Of a stretch of DNA of 64,000 bases, positions 49,426 through 58,003 are shown in pieces. Location: positions 1,822,701-1,886,700 of the forward strand of contig NZ_CM000745.1 in the NCBI RefSeq assembly GCF_000161455.1, written 5' to 3'. The translations under genes and the position numbers were made by a program. Below the pieces are notes generated by a model. That model did not search any database, was not told where the DNA came from, and saw nothing but the letters and a program-made list of their open reading frames with translations. Origin of the DNA: Bacillus pseudomycoides DSM 12442 (GTDB lineage: Bacteria > Bacillota > Bacilli > Bacillales > Bacillaceae_G). How positions within the stretch are numbered: the first letter of the stretch is position 1; the number at the start of each line of letters is the position of its first letter.

Positions 49426-50324
49426 ATAACTTCTCCTCTCATTTGTTTTTGCCACCTATTCATCATAAAAGAAGTGATTTGAAAAATAATATAAAACGGT
49501 AAGATAATCATGATAAGTATGATAAATGTAGCGGGAGGTGAAATAAACGCCTTCCTAAATAAAAATTGAATGATACCTTGCATATTAAAAATAAATTCTA
49601 AAATGAACAAATTAGAAAGTAAGAAAACGAAAATTGTTTTTAAATGGTGGAAGAAATGAATAGATATATTTTTGAATAAATGAATGCACAGTATATATCT
49701 TGATGAAAGGCCCTTTCCGTAAGCAACTTCTACATATTGTTTTCCATGTTCTTCTTTTATATATAAAATCATCATCCGAAACATTTGTAATGTAGGTAAA
49801 ACCGCTAAAGATAAAATAGGAAGTAAATAAGCGCGATTTTCATTAAAAGAAATAATTGTGACAGGAGATTCCCCGAATTTCTGAAGTAACCAAATGAAAA
49901 ACATTTGTAAGCAAATCATCATCATCATATCAGGGATAGCTTCTAATACAAAAATAAATCTGTTAATCCACTTTTTGATAGAATCCTTTGCTAAAAAATA
50001 GAAAAACGCCATGCTAGATGAAATAAAGAGTGCAAGAACGAAAGCTACAAACAAAACAGTAAATGAATATATGTAAGGTTCTAATACGGTTGGAAATAAT
50101 GGTGTTTTTTTGAAATTACCGAACTTCGCTTCTGATGATAGAACTATAAGAGACTCGGGAGAGAAAACCTCTTTTAACATAGTAAAAATCTGTTTGAAAA
50201 ATTGAATCGGTTGAAAGGTGAATCCCCCTTGAGTGATAAATAAATAAGGTAAATTTAATAATAGTAAGAGTGATAAAATAATCGATGAAAGTTTTATCAT
50301 AAATTGAGATGTTTTGTGTAACAT
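49422..50324 (-). CDS. Diverged Opp/Dpp-type ABC permease, B-subunit-like
   Basis: A 300-residue permease with an N-terminal membrane segment (about 11-31), a short periplasmic loop (DppB proteins have a longer one), and about five more hydrophobic segments. The EAA-like loop reads YVEVAYGKGLSSRYILCIHL; FNMQGIIQFLFRKAFISPP precedes the last segment, as in OppB. ATG follows GGAGGG; a TTG lies 3 bases upstream. Similar in layout to the orphan permease at 12923-13810. First gene of the two-gene minus-strand operon. Confidence 0.75.
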   Translation of the reverse strand: MLHKTSQFMIKLSSIILSLLLLLNLPYLFITQGGFTFQPIQFFKQIFTMLKEVFSPESLIVLSSEAKFGNFKKTPLFPTVLEPYIYSFTVLFVAFVLALFISSSMAFFYFLAKDSIKKWINRFIFVLEAIPDMMMMICLQMFFIWLLQKFGESPVTIISFNENRAYLLPILSLAVLPTLQMFRMMILYIKEEHGKQYVEVAYGKGLSSRYILCIHLFKNISIHFFHHLKTIFVFLLSNLFILEFIFNMQGIIQFLFRKAFISPPATFIILIMIILPFYIIFQITSFMMNRWQKQMRGEVI

Positions 50325-50463
50325 CAAATCCCTCCGTCATCTTTTTACAATATTATACAACAAAGTGAGATTTAGTGTTTGATTTTTCAGAAGAATATAT
50401 ATTATTGTTATTATTAGTGATACATTAAATTCTAATATTCTACTTGATAGCATAGGAGGCAAT

Positions 50464-51030
50464 ATGGAACAGATATATTTACAAGGTAAAAAAGTGATAG
50501 TAAGAAAAATAGAAGAGAAAGATATAAATTCTTTATATTCACAAATATACAAAGAAGAAAACCCTGAATGGAAAAAGTGGGATGCGCCATACTTTCCATT
50601 TTCTATTCAGGAATACCCAGTGTATAAGGGAAGTTTGCAAGCTAAGCTAAAAGAGGAACCTTTGTCGCAACTTATTATTGAAGCCGATAACGAAATAATA
50701 GGGACAGTTGGTTTCTATTGGGAATATAAGGCGTCACGCTGGTTAGAAATAGGGATCACCATTTATGACCCAGCATATTGGAATGGCGGTTATGGTACAG
50801 AAGCTGTGCAACTATATAGAGATTTATTATTCGAAAATATGGAGATTGGTAGGGTTGGACTAACAACTTGGTCTGGAAATGAACGAATGATGAAAGTCGC
50901 AGAAAAAATTGGGATGAAGTTAGAAGGTAGAATGCGAAAATGTCGTTACTATAATGGGGCATATTATGATTCTATTCGAATGGGAATGATTCGTGAAGAG
51001 TGGGAAGCATTAAGAGAAGTGAAGGAGTAA
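50464..51030 (+). CDS. GNAT acetyltransferase (RimJ/RimL-like)
   Basis: A 188-residue GNAT protein of the RimL/Acetyltransf_3 type. Seen: IIGTVGFYWEYKASRWLEIGI strand pair, DPAYWNGGYGTEAVQLYRDLL as motif A (W-N-x-G-Y-G-T-E), and VGLTTWSGNERMMKVAEKIG with EGRMRKCRYYNGAYYDSI near the C-terminus. All motifs are intact. ATG follows AGGAGGC. First of a series of four acetyltransferase and related genes; the next gene begins within a few bases. Confidence 0.87.
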   Translation: MEQIYLQGKKVIVRKIEEKDINSLYSQIYKEENPEWKKWDAPYFPFSIQEYPVYKGSLQAKLKEEPLSQLIIEADNEIIGTVGFYWEYKASRWLEIGITIYDPAYWNGGYGTEAVQLYRDLLFENMEIGRVGLTTWSGNERMMKVAEKIGMKLEGRMRKCRYYNGAYYDSIRMGMIREEWEALREVKE

Positions 51031-51081
51031 AGTAAGAGGTATGCCGTTATTGCTACATTTGATGAGAGGTTTTCGGAGCGT

Positions 51082-51585
51082 GTGAAGGAGATATGGGAAG
51101 GGCTAACAGACGTTGTACATAACGAGGGTTTAGAACCTCATATTACATTAGTCGATTATCATGCTTTGGATTTGGAAACATATAGAAATGAATTTGAAAA
51201 GTTTACAGAGGGTGTAGAGCGTTTTCTAGTTGAATTCTCTTCTGTTGGCACCTTTCCTACAAATGGAACAATCTTTTTGGCACCAACAATAACAAGAAGA
51301 TTACTAGAGTTGCATCAATCGTTTCATAATCATTTTACGGATTTTCATGATCAGCCACAGTCGTATTATGTACCTGAGAAGTGGGTACCACATTGTACAA
51401 TTGCCAATCGTTTAGAGCGGGAGCAATTTGTTCGTGTAATGGATTTTGTATATAAAGGTTTTCGTGCACAAACGGCAGTTGTAGAAAGTTTAAAGTTAAT
51501 TAAAGTGAACTATGAAAATCGGAATTCAGCTTCTTGTAGCATAGTAGCACAATACTTTTTGAAAAGAGTGGAGATATCGATATGA
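51082..51585 (+). CDS. 2'-5' RNA ligase/LigT-like phosphoesterase, N-terminus disrupted
   Basis: A 2H-phosphoesterase family protein, 167 residues from the first usable start (GTG 51082). Both H-x-T motifs are present (PHITLVDY and PHCTIANR). The same frame is open upstream to a TAA at 51028 and encodes S-K-R-Y-A-V-I-A-T-F-D-E-R-F, which looks like the family's first beta strand. No ATG, GTG or TTG lies in that part, so the native start seems lost. GTG 51082 has only GGAG at 3 bases. It overlaps the next gene by 4 bases. Confidence 0.7.
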   Translation: MKEIWEGLTDVVHNEGLEPHITLVDYHALDLETYRNEFEKFTEGVERFLVEFSSVGTFPTNGTIFLAPTITRRLLELHQSFHNHFTDFHDQPQSYYVPEKWVPHCTIANRLEREQFVRVMDFVYKGFRAQTAVVESLKLIKVNYENRNSASCSIVAQYFLKRVEISI

Positions 51586-52067
51586 CGTATGTAGTTAGAG
51601 AAATGAATGTAGAGGACATTACAGCTGTACAAGAAGTGGCAAAAATAGCTTGGCATGATACATATAAAGGAATCATTCCACAGGAAATTCAAGATGAATT
51701 TTTAAAGCAAGCATATTCAAATGAAATAATGAAACGACGTTTAGAACATTCATACTTACTCGTAGCAGAAGTAGAAGACCAAATTGTTGGATTTGCTAAT
51801 TTTTCACCTGTAAAACATCAAAATGAAGCGGAATTAGGAGCCATTTATTTATTACCGGATCATCAAGGAAAAGGAATTGGGACAGCTTTATTGCAAAGAG
51901 GTATCGCGGTTTTAGACGGTGCTAAGAAGATTTATATTTGTGTAGAAGCGGAAAATGAAAAAGGAAAACAGTTTTATAAAGCAAAAGGTTTCGCCGCTTT
52001 AGAACAGTTTGAAGAAGACTTTGAGGGACACATGATGCAAACGGTAAGAATGGTGTTACATGTATAG
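51582..52067 (+). CDS. GNAT family N-acetyltransferase
   Basis: A 161-residue GNAT acetyltransferase. Seen: AIYLLPDHQGKGIGTALLQRG (motif A, Q-G-K-G-I-G-T) and ICVEAENEKGKQFYKAKGF (motif B), with an N-terminal VREMNVEDITAVQEVAKIAWHDTY pattern typical of Bacillus PaiA/YokL-like enzymes. The start ATG overlaps the preceding stop (ATGA), with GTGGAGATATCG as ribosome site. Substrate unknown. Confidence 0.87.
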   Translation: MTYVVREMNVEDITAVQEVAKIAWHDTYKGIIPQEIQDEFLKQAYSNEIMKRRLEHSYLLVAEVEDQIVGFANFSPVKHQNEAELGAIYLLPDHQGKGIGTALLQRGIAVLDGAKKIYICVEAENEKGKQFYKAKGFAALEQFEEDFEGHMMQTVRMVLHV

Positions 52068-52090
52068 TAAATGGTTTAGGAGGAGAAGAG

Positions 52091-52471
52091 ATGAAGATAT
52101 TCGATTTCGGTGAAATGGCAGGGAATCACATATCAGTGTTTCATTCTAACTTTATTATGTCAAAAATAGTAAAACATCAAGGAGAGGTACATATTGGTTG
52201 TATGCATTTACAACCAAAAGGAATAATCGGGTATCATGAAGCAGTTGTTTCTCAGCTTCTTCTAATTGTGCAAGGGTAAGGACTTGTTTGTGGCGCAGAT
52301 AAAAAGAAAAAGAAAGTGCACCCGGGTCAAGCTGTTTTATGGGATAAAGGGGAATTCCATAAAACAACTACTGAAACTGGGCTTATGGCAATTGTAATTG
52401 AGTCAGAGAATCTAGAAAATAATATCCGAATGCCGATTGTAGAAAGAGAAGGCGAAGGAATAGGAGGATGA
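52091..52471 (+). pseudogene. Cupin-domain protein gene broken by an in-frame TAA
   Basis: Reading from ATG 52091 (after AGGAGAAGAG) gives 62 residues of a cupin (HIGCMHLQPKGIIGYHEAVV, QLLLIVQG), then TAA at 52277-52279. The same frame continues without break for 63 more residues (GLVCGADKKKKKVHPGQAVL, then WDKGEFHKTTTETGLMAIVI) to TGA 52469-52471. Glu codon GAA is the likely ancestral codon (Q-G-E-G is a usual cupin turn). One substitution is therefore enough to explain the break. It lies between two GNAT genes. Confidence 0.8.
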
Positions 52472-52475
52472 AAGG

Positions 52476-52913
52476 ATGATTCAAAAGGCGAACGAAGAGG
52501 AAGTTCAGCAAATATTAAATTTTGCAGCACAATCACTTTTTGAAGGAACAAAAGAAACGTGTCAGTTAAGCCAAGAAAAGGCGATTGAGATTACACAGCC
52601 TCTATTAGATAAAGGAGCGTATTATTTAGTTGTAAAACAAGAGAATGTGCTAGCAGGATGGATTTTAATTGGAGAGAATACAGATTATTTTTCAGGAGAA
52701 AGACTGGGATTCATTTATGAATTATATATTTTTCCAGCGTATAGAGGAAAAGGGTTATCCCGAAAACTAATGAAAGCAGGAATCGATAGATTGCAAGAAA
52801 AGTATAAAGAAATACGTTTAAATGTATTCGCTGGGAATTTCGCCAAAGAGATGTATAAAGAATTTGGATTTGTTGAGAGGCAAGTAGTTATGACATTGAA
52901 GCTTAAATGTTGA
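52476..52913 (+). CDS. GNAT family N-acetyltransferase
   Basis: A 145-residue GNAT acetyltransferase. Seen: LYIFPAYRGKGLSRKLMKAGI (motif A, R-G-K-G-L) and IRLNVFAGNFAKEMYKEFGF (motif B). ATG is 4 bases after the pseudogene's final TGA, with AGGAGGATGAAAGG as ribosome site. That site would have lain at the end of the intact cupin gene, which supports an original operon. Confidence 0.86.
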   Translation: MIQKANEEEVQQILNFAAQSLFEGTKETCQLSQEKAIEITQPLLDKGAYYLVVKQENVLAGWILIGENTDYFSGERLGFIYELYIFPAYRGKGLSRKLMKAGIDRLQEKYKEIRLNVFAGNFAKEMYKEFGFVERQVVMTLKLKC

Positions 52914-52987
52914 ATTATATCTGTATATATAAATAAATAGAATAAATAAAATTTATAAAATTTTTCCATGAAAGTGAAAAAAATCCC

Positions 52988-53016
52988 TTTTCAAATTTTT
53001 ATTATTATTCTATACT
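52988..53016 (+). promoter_or_regulatory. Candidate promoter of esxA
   Basis: -35-like TTTTCA (52988-52993), 17-bp spacer, -10 TATACT (53011-53016), 75 bases upstream of the ATG. The -35 match is weak. Confidence 0.4.
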
Positions 53017-53090
53017 TATCCAAGTAGAATTGAATTTTAGTAAATTCTATCAATTTAACCAATTCATTCATTATTAAGGGGGAAAATTTA

Positions 53091-53387
53091 ATGGCTGGAC
53101 AAATTCGTATGAGTCCTGAGGAGCTAAAATCAAAAGCTAAACTATACGGACGAAGCTCTGATGAAATTAAAGATATTCTTGGAAAATTACAAGGATTACA
53201 AAATGAATTACGTGGAGAATGGGAAGGCCGTGCTTTTGATGGTTTTGATCGACAATTCAACGATTTAAGACCAAAAGTAGAAAGCTTCTCACAATTATTA
53301 CATGAGATTGATGTTCAACTTACCAAAACTGCAGAGGCTGTTGCTTCTCATGATGAAGAGTTATCACGTAATTTCGGCTTGAAATAA
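53091..53387 (+). CDS. esxA: WXG100 family Type VII secretion substrate EsxA/YukE
   Basis: A 98-residue WXG100 protein: two helices around a central W-E-G (RGEWEGRAFDGFD, W about residue 44), secreted as a dimer through the ESX/T7SS membrane complex. The C-terminal part DEELSRNFGLK includes a helix that could carry the secretion signal, though the exact Y-x-x-x-D/E motif is not seen. ATG follows AAGGGGGAAAA. A terminator hairpin after it would keep its expression above that of the downstream machinery genes. Confidence 0.93.
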   Translation: MAGQIRMSPEELKSKAKLYGRSSDEIKDILGKLQGLQNELRGEWEGRAFDGFDRQFNDLRPKVESFSQLLHEIDVQLTKTAEAVASHDEELSRNFGLK

Positions 53388-53424
53388 GAAACGTTGATAT
53401 TCTCTACATAAAAAGAAGGTTTCA

Positions 53425-53466
53425 AAGTTAGCCATGCGACTTCTGTTGTATGGCTAACTTACTTTT
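53425..53466 (+). terminator. Terminator/attenuator between esxA and esaA
   Basis: Perfect 11-bp stem AAGTTAGCCAT / ATGGCTAACTT with a 14-nt loop and short T-run. Likely partial read-through into esaA. Confidence 0.8.
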
Positions 53467-53541
53467 AAGAAAAGAATGAATTTTAATTTTTATGTATAAT
53501 AGGCTATTTTTAGATTTTTTTATTCGCAGGAGTGATAAGTA

Positions 53542-56500
53542 TTGAAAAAAATTAAGTGGAGTATCTTGTTGTTTATCATTTTAGCACTTGTATTTGCAAC
53601 AGGGACTTCCTATTTAGCTTTAAATAAAAAGTTAAAAAAAGAAGATGAAAAAAGCACTCCAAAAATGACGGTTGCTTTAGTAAACGAGGATCAAGGGACG
53701 CTATTTGAAGGGAATAAAATAGCATTTGGAGATCAGTTTATAAAAAATATTAATAAAGACAATAATCAACAATGGTATGTGGTCAGTCGTGGAGTTGCAG
53801 AAAATGGTTTGAAAAACAATAACTATAATATGATGATTGTAATTCCGAATGACTTTTCTAGAAAGGCTGTTTCAATTCATGCTGAAGCACCAGAGAAACT
53901 AACATTAAGTTATAAAGTAAATGCAACTGGAAATAAAGAATTAAAAACAGAAGCGGAAAAGACAGCCGCATCGATTTTAGAAGATTTTAATAGACGTATT
54001 ATAGATGTATATTTTGCTAGCATAATTGGGAAATTACAAGCTGCGCAGGATAATATTGGGACAATCGTAGATAAAGAACAAGCCCACATGAAAGTATATA
54101 AAACAGATGTACATAATCCTTTGGCAAACTATACACAACAATTTAAAACAGTACAAGATTATACAGGTGTCTCTGTTAATAGCTTTAAAGGGTTTGAAGG
54201 GGTATTACAAAGATTTGGTCAAACAATCGATGAGGGTGCGAAATCGAATGCTACCTATTTAGGTGGTTTCGATAATCTTCAAAATTTGCAAACAGGCAAT
54301 AATTTGTTAGCAAATAATTTTTCAAATCAGCTTAATCAATTTAACAGTGACCTTAGTACAAATGATGTGCTAAAGCAATTAAGTGCATTGGAATCGGCGA
54401 ATAAAGTTATCGCAAGCCATTTCAATGACTCAGATAAACAATCTAATGCTTTAACTGACTCAACAGCAATTCAACAGTATTTAGCAGATGTCACAAATAA
54501 AATGAAAAGCTATGATGAAGAACTAGCAGATAAGCTCAAGAAGAATATTCAAGAAACAATTAATGAGAAATTAAAAGCAAAACTTTCGGGTAATAACACA
54601 AAAGAGATATATTTAAATACCTTAATGCAACAACCAGACAATCAAATTAACGAACAGATTAAAAGTTTAATCAATAAGTTAGCAAGTATGGATGTTGAAG
54701 AAATTGATAGACTCACATTACCTGATGAGACAAAGACGCAGCTGAAAAATGTAGTTCAAGTTTCTAAGAAGTATGGGGAAGAGAATAGCTTCCATTATGA
54801 AGGCTCTAACGATATTCCATTAGAAAATACAATCAAGAATATTAAGAAAGGCCTAGCTACTGATGGAATTATTTTTGAAGATAAAGAAAAAGTTGCAAAA
54901 ATGGATGGAGAGCAAATGTTTAATTTGCAACTTCCAGAGGGATTTGAACTGTATTCAAGTACGGAAGCATTAATGATTAACGGACAAGACTATACTGCAG
55001 ACTATTTAAGTAATGGGAGTGTCAAGCTGCCTTCTCGAGAAGAAGGAGAATTATCTGTTGGTGTGCGTGTCAAATTGTCGGATGAAAACGCAAAGATTGA
55101 TGTTTTTACACCAGTAACATGGAAATGGAATTTAACTCATACGCATGAAAAAACACCAACGGAAACGAAGCCAGTTGATCCTCCGACCGAGGGACAAGAA
55201 ACAACTGGTGAAAATAATAAACAAAGTAATCAAGTTGTCAAACTGACAAATCGCACAAAAACGCCAGTACATTCAATTAAACAATTGACAGATAGTAAGA
55301 CTGGTAGTGAAACAAAAGAACCAAATAAAGATGGAAACAAAAACCCAGGTGGTGGCACAACAGAGCCAGGTGGTGGTACAACAAACCCAGGCGGTGGCAC
55401 AACAAACCCAGGCGGTGGCACAACAGAGCCAGGCGGTGGCACAACAGAGCCAGGCGGTGGCACAACAGAGCCAGGTGGCGGCACAACAAACCCAGGCGGT
55501 GGTACAACAAACCCAGGTGGTGGCACAACAGAGCCAGGTGGTGGCACAACAAACCCAGGCGGTGGTACGACAAACCCAGGTGGTGGCACAACAAACCCAG
55601 GCGGTGGCACAACAAACCCAGGCGGTGGCACAACAGACCCAGGCGGTGGTACAACTAATCCGGGTGAGGGAGATAAAAAAGTTGAAACAATAGAACGTAC
55701 TAATGATCATATTGTTCATCAAAAAATGGAAGTTTTATCTCCAGCATCATCTGAGGGGTTAATAAAAGACGCTGTGAACACAGTGAAAAATTATGAAGAA
55801 TTATCAGGCTTATATGAACTGTATTATGGGCTTGATATGAAAACAGAAGATTTATCAGGAAAGTTAGAAAAACAAGCTTTAAAAGATCTTGCCACATCAA
55901 AATCTCTTTATTACATGTTAAATAAACAAAATGTGTTAGATATCATTACAGGTCTTGTTTCATCTGAAATTCAGGCGGAAGTAACATCTGAGATGAATCA
56001 AGTAAAACAAAAAATTAATGATTTGCAGCTCTTAGCTAAAAATGTTAACCAAAATTCAGACCGTTTGGCAGAAACATTAAAACAAACATCAGAACAAGCT
56101 AATGTAATGAATACGAATCTGGCTGAGTATTTAAACGGTGCAATGAAGTGGCGTGAAGGTAGTCTAAAACTGATGGAGGAACAAAGAACAATAGTAAGTA
56201 GTCGTGAAGGAGAACAGACAGCTATATTAGCATTAGACACTGGATTGAAATCATTAGTGACACAGAGTCAATCGTTAGCTGAAAGTTCGAAAGGTACTTT
56301 GCTAGCTTCTGACGAGGTATATAAAACGTTTGATCAAATTAATAATCAAGCAAAAGAAATTCAAGACAGCGGTGTAACGATGGTGTCAAAAGCTGATACA
56401 TTATTAAACGATTTAACTGATAAAGTATCGGATGATAAGTCATTCGCGAAAAACTTCAGTAAAGTATTAGCGAATAGCCGTGTTGGCGAACGTCAGAATG

Positions 56501-57174
56501 AACAGTTATACAAGTTTTTAGCGAATCCAGTTTTAAAACAAAATGACGGTGTTATTACAGCAGGCAATGCCTTTACACCATATTTAATTGTATTAGTATG
56601 TTTTATTGTTTCTTTATTTACGTCATACGCTATTGCGAATCAGGAAAGAAAGCGTCATCAACAAGATGATTTTGAAGAAAAATCATCAATTTTAGATATG
56701 AACTTACCAATCACGGCAATTACATTCGGAATAGCTATTGTTGAAGGAGTTATAATTGGTATCATCGCTGGGAAATTATTAGAATTCAGCGGAAATCAAA
56801 GGTTAATTTGGATTGCTTTTATAACAATTACAATGATGGCTTTTGTCTTCGTTTCAACATATCTATTACGCCAAGCAAAAATGATAGGCATGTTTATCTT
56901 ATTAACGTCATTAAGTCTGTATCTATTTTTAACAGAAGCTGTTGGAGTTAAGGTAACTAAGACATCATATCTTGGTAAGTTACGTGAATTTTCACCACTT
57001 CAATATATAGAAGATTTCTTAAATAATTTTATAAGTGGTAAAAATGATGGTCATGTCACTTTCGCAGTCCTTCTTGTAATAGCAATTGTTGGATTTATTA
57101 TCAATCTATTTGTATGGCATAAAAGGTGGGAGGAAAAAATTGACGATGATGAAACAATGCATACAGCTGGCTAG
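53542..57174 (+). CDS. esaA: Type VII secretion membrane protein EsaA (YueB-like) with Pro-Gly-Thr repeat
   Basis: A 1210-residue EsaA/YueB-type T7SS membrane component. Topology: N-terminal membrane segment (about 7-27), a very large extracellular domain with coiled coils (about 190-400 and 800-960), then about five or six C-terminal membrane segments from residue 1013. B. subtilis YueB is the SPP1 phage receptor. Residues 602-706 are 15 tandem copies of P-G-G-G-T-T-(N/E/D), forming a flexible spacer in the extracellular part. Start is TTG after AGGAGTGAT. It overlaps essA by about 35 bases. Confidence 0.9.
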   Translation: MKKIKWSILLFIILALVFATGTSYLALNKKLKKEDEKSTPKMTVALVNEDQGTLFEGNKIAFGDQFIKNINKDNNQQWYVVSRGVAENGLKNNNYNMMIVIPNDFSRKAVSIHAEAPEKLTLSYKVNATGNKELKTEAEKTAASILEDFNRRIIDVYFASIIGKLQAAQDNIGTIVDKEQAHMKVYKTDVHNPLANYTQQFKTVQDYTGVSVNSFKGFEGVLQRFGQTIDEGAKSNATYLGGFDNLQNLQTGNNLLANNFSNQLNQFNSDLSTNDVLKQLSALESANKVIASHFNDSDKQSNALTDSTAIQQYLADVTNKMKSYDEELADKLKKNIQETINEKLKAKLSGNNTKEIYLNTLMQQPDNQINEQIKSLINKLASMDVEEIDRLTLPDETKTQLKNVVQVSKKYGEENSFHYEGSNDIPLENTIKNIKKGLATDGIIFEDKEKVAKMDGEQMFNLQLPEGFELYSSTEALMINGQDYTADYLSNGSVKLPSREEGELSVGVRVKLSDENAKIDVFTPVTWKWNLTHTHEKTPTETKPVDPPTEGQETTGENNKQSNQVVKLTNRTKTPVHSIKQLTDSKTGSETKEPNKDGNKNPGGGTTEPGGGTTNPGGGTTNPGGGTTEPGGGTTEPGGGTTEPGGGTTNPGGGTTNPGGGTTEPGGGTTNPGGGTTNPGGGTTNPGGGTTNPGGGTTDPGGGTTNPGEGDKKVETIERTNDHIVHQKMEVLSPASSEGLIKDAVNTVKNYEELSGLYELYYGLDMKTEDLSGKLEKQALKDLATSKSLYYMLNKQNVLDIITGLVSSEIQAEVTSEMNQVKQKINDLQLLAKNVNQNSDRLAETLKQTSEQANVMNTNLAEYLNGAMKWREGSLKLMEEQRTIVSSREGEQTAILALDTGLKSLVTQSQSLAESSKGTLLASDEVYKTFDQINNQAKEIQDSGVTMVSKADTLLNDLTDKVSDDKSFAKNFSKVLANSRVGERQNEQLYKFLANPVLKQNDGVITAGNAFTPYLIVLVCFIVSLFTSYAIANQERKRHQQDDFEEKSSILDMNLPITAITFGIAIVEGVIIGIIAGKLLEFSGNQRLIWIAFITITMMAFVFVSTYLLRQAKMIGMFILLTSLSLYLFLTEAVGVKVTKTSYLGKLREFSPLQYIEDFLNNFISGKNDGHVTFAVLLVIAIVGFIINLFVWHKRWEEKIDDDETMHTAG
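55345..55659 (+). repeat. 21-bp tandem repeat, 15 units, within esaA
   Basis: In-frame 21-bp units encoding P-G-G-G-T-T-X, with X = E,N,N,E,E,E,N,N,E,N,N,N,N,D,N in order. Units differ by synonymous changes (GGT/GGC, ACA/ACG), so the array is not freshly expanded. Antisense reading frames through it are artefacts of the repeat. Confidence 0.95.
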
Positions 57175-57649
57175 ATTATCATTTGTCTTTTTTCTTTTCT
57201 TGTTTGCTGCGCCCCTCATGGGTAGCGCAGCAGACAGTTACCTGAATGATAATGGTAAACTTGATTTCAAAGTAGATCGGCTACATGAAGATAACCAAGA
57301 AAGAAATGAAAAAGGACAGCAAGAGACAGAGCTCGATAAAGCAGCAATTCAATTATTTAATGAAGAAGTTGAAAAACAAATTAATGAAAAACAAAAGAAA
57401 GAAAAGAAAGAAATGAAAGAGTTGAATGACTCTTTATTTTTGAATACGAAAAAAATAGATAAAATGAAAGACACACAGAAGAGTTTGTTTTCAAAAAACT
57501 ATAACGTGAGAGCAAGTTCTAGTGAAATGGATCATAGCCAAGCCAAAACAGAAGAGTCAATTAGTCCGACATTGATTGGATTAATTATTATTGGCGTTAT
57601 ATTCATTTTTATTGGATTTGGAATCATCATTCGGAAAATTTGGATGTAA
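57140..57649 (+). CDS. essA: Type VII secretion protein EssA
   Basis: A 169-residue EssA-type T7SS component: a signal peptide/N-terminal membrane segment (about 12-34), a charged coiled region rich in Lys, Glu and Gln (about 45-110), and a C-terminal membrane helix (SPTLIGLIIIGVIFIFIGFG, about 140-160). Start taken as TTG six bases after GGGAGG; ATG two codons later is the alternative. It overlaps the end of esaA by about 35 bases, so the two are translated together. Confidence 0.82.
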   Translation: MTMMKQCIQLARLSFVFFLFLFAAPLMGSAADSYLNDNGKLDFKVDRLHEDNQERNEKGQQETELDKAAIQLFNEEVEKQINEKQKKEKKEMKELNDSLFLNTKKIDKMKDTQKSLFSKNYNVRASSSEMDHSQAKTEESISPTLIGLIIIGVIFIFIGFGIIIRKIWM

Positions 57650-57661
57650 GGAGAATCACAA

Positions 57662-57913
57662 ATGGCTATACAGACACATATTAACGTCACTGTTGATTTT
57701 CATAAATGGAATGGAAATACATACGATTTACGAATCCCCAATCATCAGTCTGTTAAATATTTGCTTAAAAATTTAATTGAAACATTAAAAATTGAAAAAT
57801 ACGATACATCAAACTACGTAATTAAAGTTGTGAATAAATCGTTATTATTAACAGATGATGATAGATTGGTAGATCACCAAGTAACAGATGGAGATATATT
57901 ACAAGTAATATAA
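57662..57913 (+). CDS. esaB: Ubiquitin-like Type VII secretion protein EsaB/YukD
   Basis: An 83-residue beta-grasp protein: THINVTVDFHKWNGNTYDLR at the N-terminus and RLVDHQVTDGDILQVI at the C-terminus, the YukD/EsaB pattern. It is a small cytosolic regulator of the ESX machinery, not conjugated like true ubiquitin. ATG follows AAGGAGAATC, 12 bases after essA. Confidence 0.9.
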   Translation: MAIQTHINVTVDFHKWNGNTYDLRIPNHQSVKYLLKNLIETLKIEKYDTSNYVIKVVNKSLLLTDDDRLVDHQVTDGDILQVI

Positions 57914-58003
57914 ATTACATAATCATGAACGCAGCATGTAACCTACTCAAGTGAATTCGTAAAATCAGAATAGGTTTATGGTGAAAAGGAGAAGAGGAAG
58001 AAC

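Noticed and set aside
55345..55659. CRISPR-like array suggested by regular 21-bp spacing
   Set aside because: Units are contiguous without spacers, in frame, and encode protein.
55230..55722. Several long antisense and alternate-frame open frames across the esaA repeat, rich in Pro-Gly-Phe or Cys-Trp
   Set aside because: They are produced by the 21-bp repeat having no stops in any frame. None has a start site or family match.
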